Position numbers and translations under genes: made by a program. A stretch of 64,000 nucleotides of DNA, taken from contig CAXKWD010000007.1 in NCBI GenBank assembly GCA_964059195.1, positions 61,256,705 to 61,320,704 on the forward strand, in the 5' to 3' direction. This DNA comes from Ectobius pallidus (lineage: Eukaryota > Arthropoda > Insecta > Blattodea > Ectobiidae). The notes under the pieces were generated by a model. It searched no databases and had not been told where the DNA came from. It worked only from the letters and a program-made list of their open reading frames with translations. Positions 10,273 to 20,408 of the stretch are shown here, in pieces (positions within the stretch are counted from its first letter, which is position 1; every line of letters starts with the position of its first letter).

Positions 10273-12003
10273 ATGATTCACGTAGAGATGAAATCGCTAG
10301 ACGACAAAATCAAGGTAATGAAAAACAAAAGTAAGTTAAGGGGCCAAGACTGCTTTATTGACGCCGACATGACGAAAAAAGAGAGAGAAATACAGCAACT
10401 CATCAGAGCACGGGCCAGAGGAGAGGGAAAAAGGCAACACAGTCAAAATAGGATACCAAAAAATGATGATAAACAACCAGTGGGTAAACTGGAACCCCTC
10501 AACCCGACAACTAACAACATAACAACACAGGGAACGAAAACGGAACAAACCACGAATCCAGACACACCAAAAACGCCCAGAAACCAGGAACTGATTATAG
10601 CTACTCTAAATACTAGAACACTCAGAACATACAAAAGAGAGGTAGAACTTGAAAACGCACTCCAAGAAATTAAATTTGATATCCTAGGCCTAAGTGAAGT
10701 GAAGAAAACTGGAGAAGACAAAGTAGAAAAGACAAATGGCGACATATGGTACCATCTGGGGACCACACCGGGGCAAAAGGAAGTGGGATTCATCATAAAA
10801 GGACAAGCAAAACATCTAATACACGATATAACCGGGATGTCCGAAAGGATAGCGGTGTTAGGCCTCAAAGCAAAAAGATCCAAAATCACGATCATCCAAG
10901 CATACGCCCCAACATCAACCAGCAATGAGAACGAAGTGGACGAGTTCTACGAGTTACTGGAAACCACAATAGATAAATACAGATCAACAATACACTTCGT
11001 GATGGGGGACTTCAATAGCAAAATAGGATGCAGAGACAGAGGAGAAGAGGATACAATCGGCGCACATGGTTATGACATAAGGAACAACAGGGGAACCAGG
11101 CTAATACAATTCGCACAAGCATACGAAATGAAAATCCTAAACACATACTTCAAGAAAAAGCCACATCAGAGATGGACATGGAGATCCCCAGACGAGAAAA
11201 CATTAAACGAGATCGACTTCATCATGGGTAACACTCTACGAGTCGTCAAGGACGTAAATGTAGTGCAAAAACTAAAATTCGACACGGACCACAGAATGGT
11301 CCAAGCGGTGCTGAAACTAAACAAGAGAAACCCACACAAGGCCAAACCTGCCAGACCACGGATTGAAACACTGGACAAAGAGCTATATCTCACACAACTA
11401 AAAGAACACATAACAAAAGAGCCGATCAGTCCGGAATGGGAAATAACAGAAATGTACAAGATGATAGAACAAGCCATACTACACGCAGGCAGCAAAGCGA
11501 CAAACACCGTGCACACAAAGGAACCGGAATACAAACTCAAAGAATCAACCATCGCACTTATAAATGAAAGGGCGAACTTACGCCATTCAGGCACAAACTC
11601 GCCAAAGAAACAAGCAGAATACAGAGAAGTAGACAAACTAACAAAGAGGGCGATACGAACAGATATTCGAGAATACCACACATCCAAGACGAGGCAGATA
11701 CTGGAAAACACAAAATCGATCAGGAATGTAAGGAAAAGCCAAACTAAAGGCAAACAGTGGATGCTAGGAGCCAAGAAACTATCTGGAGACCGCACAACTG
11801 TCAGACAAGATATCACAACAGAGACAACAAACTTCTACAAACAGCTATTCACAAGTAACTCACCCTTAAGCACTACAACTGAAGACACCCAAGAAACCGT
11901 CGCCATGCCCCCGCTTACTCTTCAAAGCGAAGTTAGAAGTGCAATTGGAGAACTAAAGAATGGAAAAACCCCAGGGAAGATGAAATATGGAACGAACACC
12001 TGA
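10273..12003 (+). pseudogene. APE endonuclease and start of reverse transcriptase, RTE-like element
   Basis: The frame gives 576 residues. Residues 1-50 look like the C-terminal part of an ORF1-type protein (KNKSKLRG, then FIDADMTKKEREIQ). From residue 110 comes an AP-endonuclease-like nuclease, which nicks target DNA to prime reverse transcription. Visible motifs are ATLNTR, GLSEVK, YAPTSTS, GDFNSKIG near residue 245, WTWRSPD and DTDHRMV near 337. RT domain sequence begins near residue 560 (LKNGKTPG). A one-base deletion near 11976 shifts the frame, giving the stop at 12001-12003; the RT continues in the next frame. Confidence 0.85.
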
Positions 12004-12935
12004 AATACGGGTCAGAACCCCTAATAGGCCCAATCACCATTCTATTCAACAAAATTCTGCAAGAAGAAATCATTCCCGAACAATGGACAACAAGCACAAT
12101 GATCCTACTGCACAAAAAGGGCCCAAAAGACGACCTCAACAACTACAGGCCAATAAGCCTAATGTCAAATATATATAAACTCTTTTCCAAGATAATAACA
12201 AGGAGACTCACAAAAACCCTTGATGAAAATCAACCGAATGAACAAGCAGGCTTTAGATCGGGATTCAGCACAGCAGACCACCTCCAAGCCGTAAACCAGA
12301 TTATAGAGAAAACCAATGAATTCAACCTTCCACTAAACATGGCATTTGTCGATTTCAGCAAAGCATTTGACTCGATCGAACATATGAGTGTCCTGCAAGA
12401 ACTGGAAAAGCAAGGAATCGACCCAAAATATATCAGAATTCTACACAAGCTGTACAGCCAGAGCAAAGCCAAGGTGAAGACAGAAAGGGAAGGGCAGATC
12501 TTTAGACTACAGAGGGGAGTCATACAAGGCGATCCTATATCGCCAAAACTGTTCACAAGTGCACTGGAGGAAGTCTTCAAGAAACTCAATTGGGACACCA
12601 AATACGGCATTAAAATAAACGGCAGAAGGCTAAACAACCTGAGATTCGCCGATGACATTGTATTATTCGCAAAGTCGTCCAACGAACTGCAACAAATGCT
12701 CACAGAACTGAGCGATCTTAGCAAATCGATCGGTCTATCATTAAACTACAGCAAAACAAAAATAATGTCAAATAGAATTACCACACCCATCACAGTCCAA
12801 GGTACAGAGATAGAAAGTGTGGACAAGTACATCTACCTAGGGCAAACTGTCTCACTCAATCAAGGAACAGAGAAAGAAATACATAGGAGGATAACACAGT
12901 CCTGGAAAGCCTTCTGGTCATTGAAATATGGCTAA
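11976..12935 (+). pseudogene. Reverse transcriptase core, RTE-like element
   Basis: The frame that continues the RT runs on from about 11976; the first ATG in it is at 12099 (278 residues to 12935). Motifs in order from that ATG are: YRPISLMS, GFRSGFSTADHL, DFSKAFDS near residue 87, QGDPISP near 143, and FADDIVLF at 183-189 with both catalytic aspartates. LNYSKTKIM and YIYLGQ follow. The reading frame ends just where a segment of the C-terminal domain appears to be missing (near 12930), so the stop comes from that deletion. Confidence 0.85.
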
Positions 12936-12939
12936 CATA

Positions 12940-13324
12940 TGGCTGCCAAACCTGGGCCCTCAGAGAGCGACAAAAAACAAGTATCGAAACATGCGAACGA
13001 AAAATGGAGAGAAAGAAAATTTTCATCACACTGAAAGACAGAGTCTCCAACAAGGCATTGCAGAAAATCACAGCTTCAAAGAGCATCGCACAACAAGCCC
13101 TCAGGACAAAGTGGAAGTGGGGAGGTCACATAGCAAGACAGCAGCAAGGCAGATGGGCGCAGGAAACCACTATGTGGGACCCTTACATAGGCATGAGAAC
13201 ACCAGGCAGGCCGAGGAGAAGGTGGGCAGACACCTTCCAACAAAAACTGGGTGTGAACTGGTCGACCATCGCTCGCAACAGAAAAGAGTGGAGGCAGCAA
13301 GTGAACAATCTTATACCGAACTAA
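12940..13324 (+). pseudogene. C-terminal region of the RTE-like polyprotein
   Basis: Reading resumes in another frame with LTYGCQTWAL. It then includes a conserved basic tail (KWKWGGHIAR, GRPRRRWAD, and NRKEWR near the end), which is typical of RTE-type elements and may help bind target or template. The frame ends at TAA (13322-13324). The 3' untranslated region then runs to the ATTC tail at about 13458-13480. Confidence 0.75.
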
Positions 13325-13599
13325 AGGAACAAACTTTAAGAACTGCAAAGTGACTGTACAAAGCACCATTCGTGTGAAATAGCTCACCACGCGAACTTTA
13401 CCTACCCAGGCTTCCCCTCTTGTAGGAGGCCCTAGCCCTTCATGGGACATAGAGGCTAAATTCATTCATTCATTCATTCATTCATATTTCATCAGCACAT
13501 TTTTTGTCCAATTGTGTTATTTATCGTATATTTACTGTATGGACAGCTGATATGTTTAGTTTAAAAATTTTGTATCTCACTCATTAATGTATCTCTTCA

Positions 13600-14059
13600 T
13601 CTCACAGCATCACTCAGCATTCAACAAAAAACTATTCCATTCAGTGCTTCTGTTAAGTATCTCGGAATTCTCCTTGATAAAAGATTGACGTACAAATCAC
13701 ACATATCAAACATTAGAGACAAAGCTTTTCAAAGATTTATGCTGCTATATCCTCTCTTTAAAAGTCATGTACCACTGAAAACGAAAAAGCTTTTGTACAC
13801 TTTATTAATCAGGTCATATATGCTATACGGATGTGAAATTTGGTCACAAGCACACCCAAGACACTTGACAAAATTAGATGGAATCCAGAGAGCTGTCTGT
13901 AGAGTGATTACAGGTGCTGACTACCTCACACGGAACGTCGAACTGTATGATTATTTGGAGATTATGAAATTCACTGATCATGTTCATAGTATGCAAGAAA
14001 GATTTTTGACATCTCTAAAACATCATATCAACCCCCTAATGAAAGAACTTGCTCAATGA
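13600..14059 (+). pseudogene. Jockey-like reverse transcriptase C-terminal fragment
   Basis: The open frame reads through KYLGILLDKRLTYKSHI, the segment after the RT catalytic core in Jockey-type elements. It continues with KTKKLLYTLLIRSYMLYGCEIWS and IQRAVCRVITGA, and ends at TGA (14057-14059). About 150 residues remain, without any catalytic motif, so it cannot act as a polymerase. No start codon is expected because the copy is 5'-truncated. Confidence 0.75.
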
Positions 14060-14205
14060 TTGTTTATGTTACAACTTGTCACTTCTAGTGATATAAGTTG
14101 TCAATATTTTGTGTATAATAATTAGTTCCAAGGTTATCAATACGAATTCATGTATAAGACAGGGGTCCAATTTGAGACCTGGCACTTTTAAATAAACGCC
14201 ATTTA

Positions 14206-14270
<65 letters not shown>
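13600..14270 (+). mobile_element. 5'-truncated Jockey-like retrotransposon with long poly(A)
   Basis: Only the end of an RT frame and the 3' untranslated region are present, ending in 62 consecutive A bases (14209-14270). A long unbroken poly(A) suggests a fairly recent insertion. The 5' end is truncated near 13560-13600, and I did not find a clear target duplication. Confidence 0.7.
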
Positions 14271-14272
<2 letters not shown>

Positions 14273-15271
14273 TTAACAATGTTTTTTTATGCTTAAACTT
14301 GCAGATTATGTATCAAATCTAACTCAGCCAATGCAATACATCTGTATTACTTATATGGCGTTCAATAAATAAATACATTTAACATTTTTATTTTCTCAAT
14401 TTAAATGTTTAGATCAGTTTTCCACACTTTGTAACAAGCCTTAAAATTTGAGGCTTAAATATTTTAATCTGAAAAATTATAACAGTATTAAAGTTTTTCT
14501 TTTGTTTATTACACTGAAATGATGTATATTCTCAACTTGTAAAAATAAATAGGCCTACTTAAGATATTAAGATCGGTATTTAGCCTGGTGCCCACAGATA
14601 AAACACATTTAAGAAAATACCTCTTCATGCTTGAAAGGATAGATCTAGAGCACTTCAGTTAATTGGGTAAATTAACATTGGGTAACTTATTTGTTATGAA
14701 AGCATATTATTTACAAAAGGTGAATGTTTTGTGAAAACACAGTGGCTGCTTCGACAGAACTTTAATATTGACAGAAATGAATAAGTGTCTAACACCATGC
14801 AAAAGTAATGAGGAATATCAGAGCAAGCAGAATATGGCATTACCATGAATGAATGGTTTTCAGAATGTGCGACAGTTTTCAGAAATGCTTTGAATTGATC
14901 TTATAAATTGTGTACAATAATAAACCATTAATTTAGTGTTGTAATGTTGAATATAAAAGGAGTTTTTGTTCATCATACTGTAATACACTTATTACTTGTA
15001 ATGTAACAGTAACATGATGATTTACATTAACATAATGCCTTTCATTGAAGTATTGTTATTGTTATTTCAACTATCAATTTCCAACTTGGGCTTATCCGAT
15101 ACTGATTAATATTGTATGATAAGCGTGGAATTCACTTCAAAATCGGATTTTTAGCTGTTTCCTTTATTATATTTGTTTAGTTTAGGCCTATGAATGTTTC
15201 GCATGCAAGTCTTAATAAATATAATGTTTTAATTATTTTGCTCTTAATTTTTTTATCTTCCAAATAATTAT
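14271..15271. other. AT-rich stretch without genes
   Basis: I see no reading frame with a known domain and no clear transposon boundary except the Helitron-like end that follows. The body of that element, if present, would lie here. Confidence 0.45.
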
Positions 15272-15299
15272 CGTGGGTGAAGCCACGGGGATCTGCTAG
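15272..15299 (+). mobile_element. Helitron-like 3' terminus
   Basis: A hairpin (CGTGG, loop GTGAAG, CCACG; 15272-15287) stands 8 bases before CTAG (15296-15299), which is followed by T. Helitrons end in a short hairpin just before CTRR and insert before T. The matching TC start could not be fixed, so the element's length is unknown. A chance hairpin is possible. Confidence 0.45.
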
Positions 15300-15544
15300 T
15301 TTGAAATAAAATTGACATCTTAAACAAAATATTAAACTAAATTGATAAAAACAACACACACATAAATATTAAACCACCTTCAAACATTTCACTGGGAGCC
15401 ATTCTGCAGATAAATTTTACATACTGCACAATCAACAACCTGTATTTAAAATAAAATAAATTCTGTTCATGTGAATTTTAATATTGTAATAAATTGAGTT
15501 CATTTCCTGTGTTTTACTGTGTGTTAAGTTGAAGTTAAAAATAT

Positions 15545-16420
15545 CTACAACAAAACTTTGCTTCATGCATGCCTTCTGTTGTAAGGCGGGTTTTACAGGT
15601 GTTTGAAAACAAAGGCTTTTCCCAGGCCACTCTTTGTGACTTGAGCAAGGCCTTTGATTTTGTGGATCATGGTTCGCTTTTGGAGAAACTAGCTTTTGGT
15701 GGGATTGGAGATGAAGGATTAAAATTACTGAAAGCGTATCTTAAAAATCTTATACAAATAGTTTGTATTGGTAAGGATAAATCAAATGTAGCTCATGTCA
15801 AGATGGGAGTACCACAGGGTTCTGTTCTGGGACCTTTCTTGTTCCTTGTTATGATAAATGACCTGCTGTCCCATGTAAAAGTAGATACAGTTCTCTATGC
15901 AGATGACACAACCTTCCTTAATTATAATTAATTAATTATGATTAATTAACCTTCCTTAACTATAATTATAGTAAAGATCTCAGCAACCTTAAGAGTATCA
16001 CAGATAACACATCACAGAAGCATCAGTTTGGCTTAGAGCAAATGGTTTCCTGATGAATGAAAATAAAACACAGCAATTAGACGTAAGTTATAGAGATGTG
16101 CAGCAATGCCAAGATTCAAACAGTGTTAAGATTTTAGGCATTCACATAGATAATAAGTTAACTTGGGTTCAACACAAAAAATACATAAGTGGAAAATTAT
16201 CCAGAGTTATCTATTTCCTAAAAAATCTTAGAAATCATGTACCAGATAATTATATTAGAATATCTTATTTTTCTTTTTTTCAAAGCATCCTAATGTACAG
16301 GATCATGTAATGGGGCAATTCTAGTCATGTGATTGATATTCTGCTGCTACAGAAGAAATGCATTAGAATTATTACTGGCTCTTCATACAAAGAACACTGT
16401 AAACCGTTATTTGCCAATTG
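15545..16420 (+). pseudogene. Jockey/CR1-type reverse transcriptase fragment
   Basis: Frames 15569-15931 and 16053-16310 form parts of one RT domain: DLSKAFDFVDH, MGVPQGSVLGPFLF and YADDTTF (catalytic YADD present), then VKILGIHIDNKLTWVQH in the second frame. Between them lies a short imperfect duplication (ACCTTCCTTAA at 15910 and 15949) that disrupts the frame. The remnant ends near 16420 with a segment matching the IRIITG-like tail of the family. It is of the same clade as the copy at 24725-26452. Ends are lost. Confidence 0.75.
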
Positions 16421-16424
16421 AGGA

Positions 16425-17140
16425 GCGTTTTTCAAAAGCCGATAACTGCAGGTTTGGACAAAATTGAGACATATATTGTTTCATATATAGTTCTAGTAGC
16501 TGCCTTTCCAATGGTTATACTGGTTTTGTCATATCCCGACATCTGTTCCACTCAGAAATGGTAGAAAAACGGTAGTTTTTGCAAAATCCGATATCTACAT
16601 TTAAGGTGCTCTAGCAAAATCCGATATCTGTGGCGAATAAAGGATAGCCAATTTTTTCTTGTGGAAACACTGACCACTGCATTAATCATTGGTACCTGGT
16701 CATAGTTACATGCTACCTGATCAGGTATTTGGGAGATTAGAGAAGGATTAGAGGTTTAAAGATGACATTATTTGTCCTCAACTGCGACATAATAAAGAAA
16801 CATATAAAGGTACAAGACTGGAAAATATGGGATTTTAAGAAGGGTTCAAGTCCGGCATTGAGATCCCAATTGTCATTTCAGATTTCAGCAGCAACACTAT
16901 TCTTGTGCTAAAGGGGAAGTAAAAAAGTGCTTCTTTCGATCTACTTATTTTGGATCAGGCATTGAATATGAAGTCCTAAAAAAAGGTGTTAAAGACTTAA
17001 AAGTGTTTTCGGAAAAAGATGAATTTCCCAAAGTAAACCATCTGTTGGAAAAACCACAATGTTGAAAAACTAATGCAGTACTTTTCAGTCCCTGATGATG
17101 CCAAAGCATTTTATGCAGATGTGATGGCTGCAACAAATAA
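16425..17140. other. Unassigned stretch with recurring GCAAAATCCGATATC
   Basis: The 15-mer GCAAAATCCGATATC occurs twice (near 16579 and 16613), with two looser versions nearby (near 16437 and 16532). A broken plus-strand frame toward 17140 reads VPDDAKAFYADVMAATNK. I do not recognise the protein. It may be a fragment of a repeat-borne gene. Confidence 0.35.
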
Positions 17141-17170
17141 ATGAATGGAACTCTTTTAGTAGGCTATGTA

Positions 17171-17500
17171 CGAGGCGCGTCCATAAAGAAAGTTTCCCTG
17201 GGGCTGTTTACAGAAACAAAACACATTTTTGTGGACATGTATATTCCAACAGGTACAGGAAGTGTTCAGCTGTTTTTCAACATATTTGCCACCGGAATTG
17301 AAACATTTGTCATACTGTGGAACCAACTTTCGACATCTGAGTCGTACAAGTCTGCACCGAGGGAATTTAACCACTATGTGACAAACATTTCCTCCTCTCA
17401 GTCTTTCCCTGTCATTTCTTGAGGTGTAGGAAAAGATGGAAACCACTAAGAGCGGGGTCCGAGCTGTAGGGTGGATGTTTAAACACCTCCCAACAAGTAT
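17171..17500 (-). pseudogene. Mariner transposase C-terminal fragment
   Basis: Read on the minus strand, decayed frames contain HPPYSSDPALSGFHLF, corresponding to the segment of mariner transposases that holds the third catalytic aspartate, followed by KLVPQYDKCFNSGGKYVEK, the family's C-terminal end. The final D of the segment is changed (SG instead of SD). Frameshifts and stops break it. It cannot encode an active transposase. Confidence 0.6.
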
Positions 17501-18225
17501 CCTGCAGAAATTCGGCTGGGAAAAAGATTGACAGAAAGCGAAGGTGGTTGTCACTCAATTAATTAGTTTCATTTTTCCTGTGTTTTAAGAAGAGGAACTT
17601 TTAAGCAGATTACAATTAATCTTTTTACTGACTAAATTAATATTGAATCCTGTAATAACAATAACCGAATTATCTAAGAAGAAAGAAGCAAGTGTACCTT
17701 TTCTAAAACTTCTACTAACCTAACTAGGAAGAAGAACTATATATATTACAATTATTTGATTGACATTATCAGAATTGATTTTTATAATAGTGATAGCTAC
17801 GCCATACACAAGAGGAAGGGAGCAAAAGGCAAACTGTATAAAAGACATACATCTGTGACAAAACTTATATATCAATAAGTCATCTTCTGATTTGTGACAA
17901 TATTTGAATGTTTTAATTCAAATGTGCTTATATTTTAATCCAGTTAGATTTTAATTCAATAAGTGACTAGATTTACTTCATAAGTATAATATTATTCACT
18001 AAGAAAATAACAATTTTTATCCAATTTGACTATTCATTGAGCTCAATGATATTTTAATATTTTAGATTTAATTTATGTACTTAATATACAATACTCACCT
18101 TTTAAAATAACTTAATAAACCCATATTATTTCATAGTTTATTCAATTATTTTTCCTCTTTCTCATATAAACTTCAGCTTATTGTTATAATTAGTGGTATA
18201 TTGGCGGATTTTACAAAACTACCAT

Positions 18226-18445
18226 ATATGTCACTCAATGGTTCCAATCCCAGGCGGCAAACTTCTACGACACAGGTATTCAAAAGTTGGTCCCAAGGTA
18301 TGATAAATGTTTCAATTCCAGTGGCAAATATGTTGAAAAATAGCTGAACACTTCCTGTATCTGTTGCAGTAAACATTTCCTTGAAAGTTTGTTTTGTTTC
18401 TGTAAACGGCCCCGGGAAACTTAATTTTATGGATTTATCCTCGTA
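18226..18445 (+). pseudogene. Mariner transposase C-terminal fragment, inverted copy
   Basis: The plus strand reads ANFYDTGIQKLVPRYDKCF, then SSGKYVEK and a stop, matching the end of mariner transposases and the inverted arm at 17171-17387. It includes no catalytic residue. Confidence 0.6.
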
Positions 18446-18710
18446 ACAATAGACTTATAAATGTTTTGAAATCAATATTTAGATTTATTTTGGGTCCTTC
18501 ATCAACAATCACTTGTTTTTAGGTATCACTGCATTTTTTAAGTGACCACTGAGTTTCTTAAATGTTTCTATTCAATAGTTTAATTGTATAATACTAAAGA
18601 GCATTTTTTTGCATTTGTTACAAGTGTTATATATCTGGGTATATTTTCAGGCAATTACAAAATATATTTGTCACTCCATATAGATGTGCAGCCCTTATCC
18701 TGTCGTTTTT

Positions 18711-19130
18711 CTAAAGTAGTACAAACATTATTCCTCTATAAATATTAACATGGGTAATAGGCAATTTGGTCAAGTGTGTTCTCATTAAGGATATTTTTCT
18801 TATTTTTGTAAATTTGAAAGTTTCTAATTCATTAAATCTATTATCTTTTTTATAGTTGTGGAGAGTTTCTAGGGTATTATCTATGTCCACTATTGAGAAG
18901 CTCTTTTGCATATGCTAAGCGTGTTCTGTTGTGTCTAAAATCATGAATGTGTTCATTAAATCTAAGTTTGAATTTTTTACCATCTGACCTATATACACTT
19001 TTTTACAATCATTACAAATCAGTTTGTAAACTCCACTGTCTTCCATTTTATCTACATTGTTAGTGTTAGTTGTATAATTTATTTAAGTGCCAGAATGGTA
19101 CTTTATGAGATTGTGTGGGGGCGGCGGAAG
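18711..19130 (-). pseudogene. Penelope-like element, GIY-YIG endonuclease relic
   Basis: On the minus strand the frame reads SGVYKLICNDCKKVYIGQ, which fits the GIY-YIG start with the CxxC found in Penelope-like endonucleases. It then reads LRFNEHIHDFRHNRTRLAYA. A frameshift leads to the downstream frame (18711-18911) with DNTLETLHNYKKDNRFNELE, as expected for the domain's end. The nuclease nicks target DNA for retrotransposition. The RT domain should lie to the right but is absent; the RTE element at 19090 begins there. This supports a Penelope source for the hammerhead-like motifs in the window. Confidence 0.7.
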
Positions 19131-19406
19131 AAGATCCTCTAAGTGTGAACTGGCAGCAGGGTTCACATTGGGTTGGTGGCAGATGAGCCTTGCTAGGCCA
19201 ACGGCAGCACCACAGGTCTAATGAGCTGACCTACTCCGAAGGGTAGAAAGGACTCTTGAGCCAAAGTGAAGGCAGCCTATCTAGGGGGAAGACACCCCGA
19301 AATCAAGGTCTCTGGCCCTCCAGGTTGGGGGTTAGGCTTAGAGCTAGCAACCCTATCCTGTTAAACAACAATCGCTACGAAACCCCAAGAAAGTAAGAAT
19401 AGCCAG

Positions 19407-20408
19407 ATGGATTCAAAGGTGCAACATGGCAACCCAAAAAGGAAAAATGATTTTAGAACTGCGACATGGAATGTTTTATCACTTTACAGATCCGGAGCTC
19501 TAAAAATGCTCCTGGAACAATTGGATAACTACAAGGTGGACGTAACAGCCATACAGGAAGTGAGATGGGTGGGATCAGGTGTGATCGAGAAGAAAAATCA
19601 TACAATATATTATAGTGGCTGTCCAAAACAACACATGTCAGGGACGGGGTTCATAGTGAATAAGAGGGCCAAGAAGTTAGTTATGGATTTTAAACCACTG
19701 GACCACAGAGTGTGCTATCTGCGACTCAGGGGGAAATTTTGTAATATTAGCTTATTTAGTGTATATGCTCCAACTGAAGTATCACCTACGGAAGAAAAGG
19801 ATATTTTTTATAGCTTCATGGATAAGAAGATAGACAATGCACCAAAAAGTGAAATTAAAATGATTCTGGGAGACTTCAATGCCCAAGTGGATAAAGAACG
19901 GGCGCTATACCCTACAATTGGGCAGTTCAGTGCCCATGATGTAACAAATGATAATGGATTGAGGATGACCAGTTTTGCAACATCTAAGGGATTGATAGTT
20001 GGCAGTACATGCTTCCCTGGAAGAAACATACATAAATATACCTGGAGGTCACCAGATGGAGAAACAAGAACACAGATAGATCACATGTTAATAAGCGCTA
20101 GACATAGATAAAATTTAATGGACATCAGAAAATTTAGAGGAGCCAATATAGATTCAGATCATCATCTCATCATCGCTAATATTAAATTTAGGATATCAAA
20201 TATCAAGGAAATAAGGGGATCCAAAAATAACAGATATAATTTAAATAACCTGAGCACAAATCAAGATATAAATTCTTTTAAAGAGAAAATAGCAGAAAAT
20301 TTTATGGGAAATGACAGTAATGAAGATGACATAGATGGCATATGGACATCATTTAGAAACACTATGAGTAGCACAGCTGGGTCTGGCAAAGAAGGAACCG
20401 AGGAGTGA
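19407..20408 (+). pseudogene. RTE endonuclease domain
   Basis: The frame begins at an ATG in a plausible position and reads TATWNVLSLYRSGAL, AIQEVRWVGSG, SVYAPTE, GDFNAQVDKE, TWRSPDGETRTQIDH and, after a TAA (20109-20111), RKFRGANIDSDHHLI in the same frame. These are the catalytic and structural motifs of RTE APE endonucleases, including the terminal SDHH. Apart from that nonsense codon, the domain looks intact. Confidence 0.8.

Larger units (their letters stand above)
9501..13480 (+). mobile_element. RTE-like non-LTR retrotransposon, near full length
   Basis: The element is bounded by a 12-bp target duplication, TTCATATTTCAT (9489-9500 and 13481-13492). It has about 265 bp of 5' leader, an ORF1-like coiled-coil region, an APE-type endonuclease, a reverse transcriptase with a FADD box and a basic C-terminal region. 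The 3' end is a short tandem tail of ATTC units, as RTE-type elements have. The plus strand is strongly A-rich. Nonsense, frameshift and a deletion have inactivated it. Confidence 0.85.
17169..18445. mobile_element. Mariner-type element with ~218-bp inverted ends
   Basis: The ends are TACGAGG and CCTCGTA, with TA at each edge as Tc1/mariner elements have. The outer 218 bp at each end are inverted copies of each other (17169-17387 and 18226-18445). Each arm carries the C-terminal part of a mariner transposase gene: the left arm on the minus strand and the right arm on the plus strand. The centre holds further decayed sequence. This looks like a mariner whose 5' end has been replaced by an inverted copy of its 3' end. 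Confidence 0.65.

Noticed and set aside
10443..10925. Long minus-strand open frames opposite the RTE-like element (also 11166-11816, 12230-12724)
   Set aside because: They are shadows caused by the A-rich plus strand; the plus-strand frames carry all the recognisable motifs.
17141..17422. Plus-strand open frame of 93 residues
   Set aside because: It is opposite the mariner transposase fragment, which is coded on the minus strand here.
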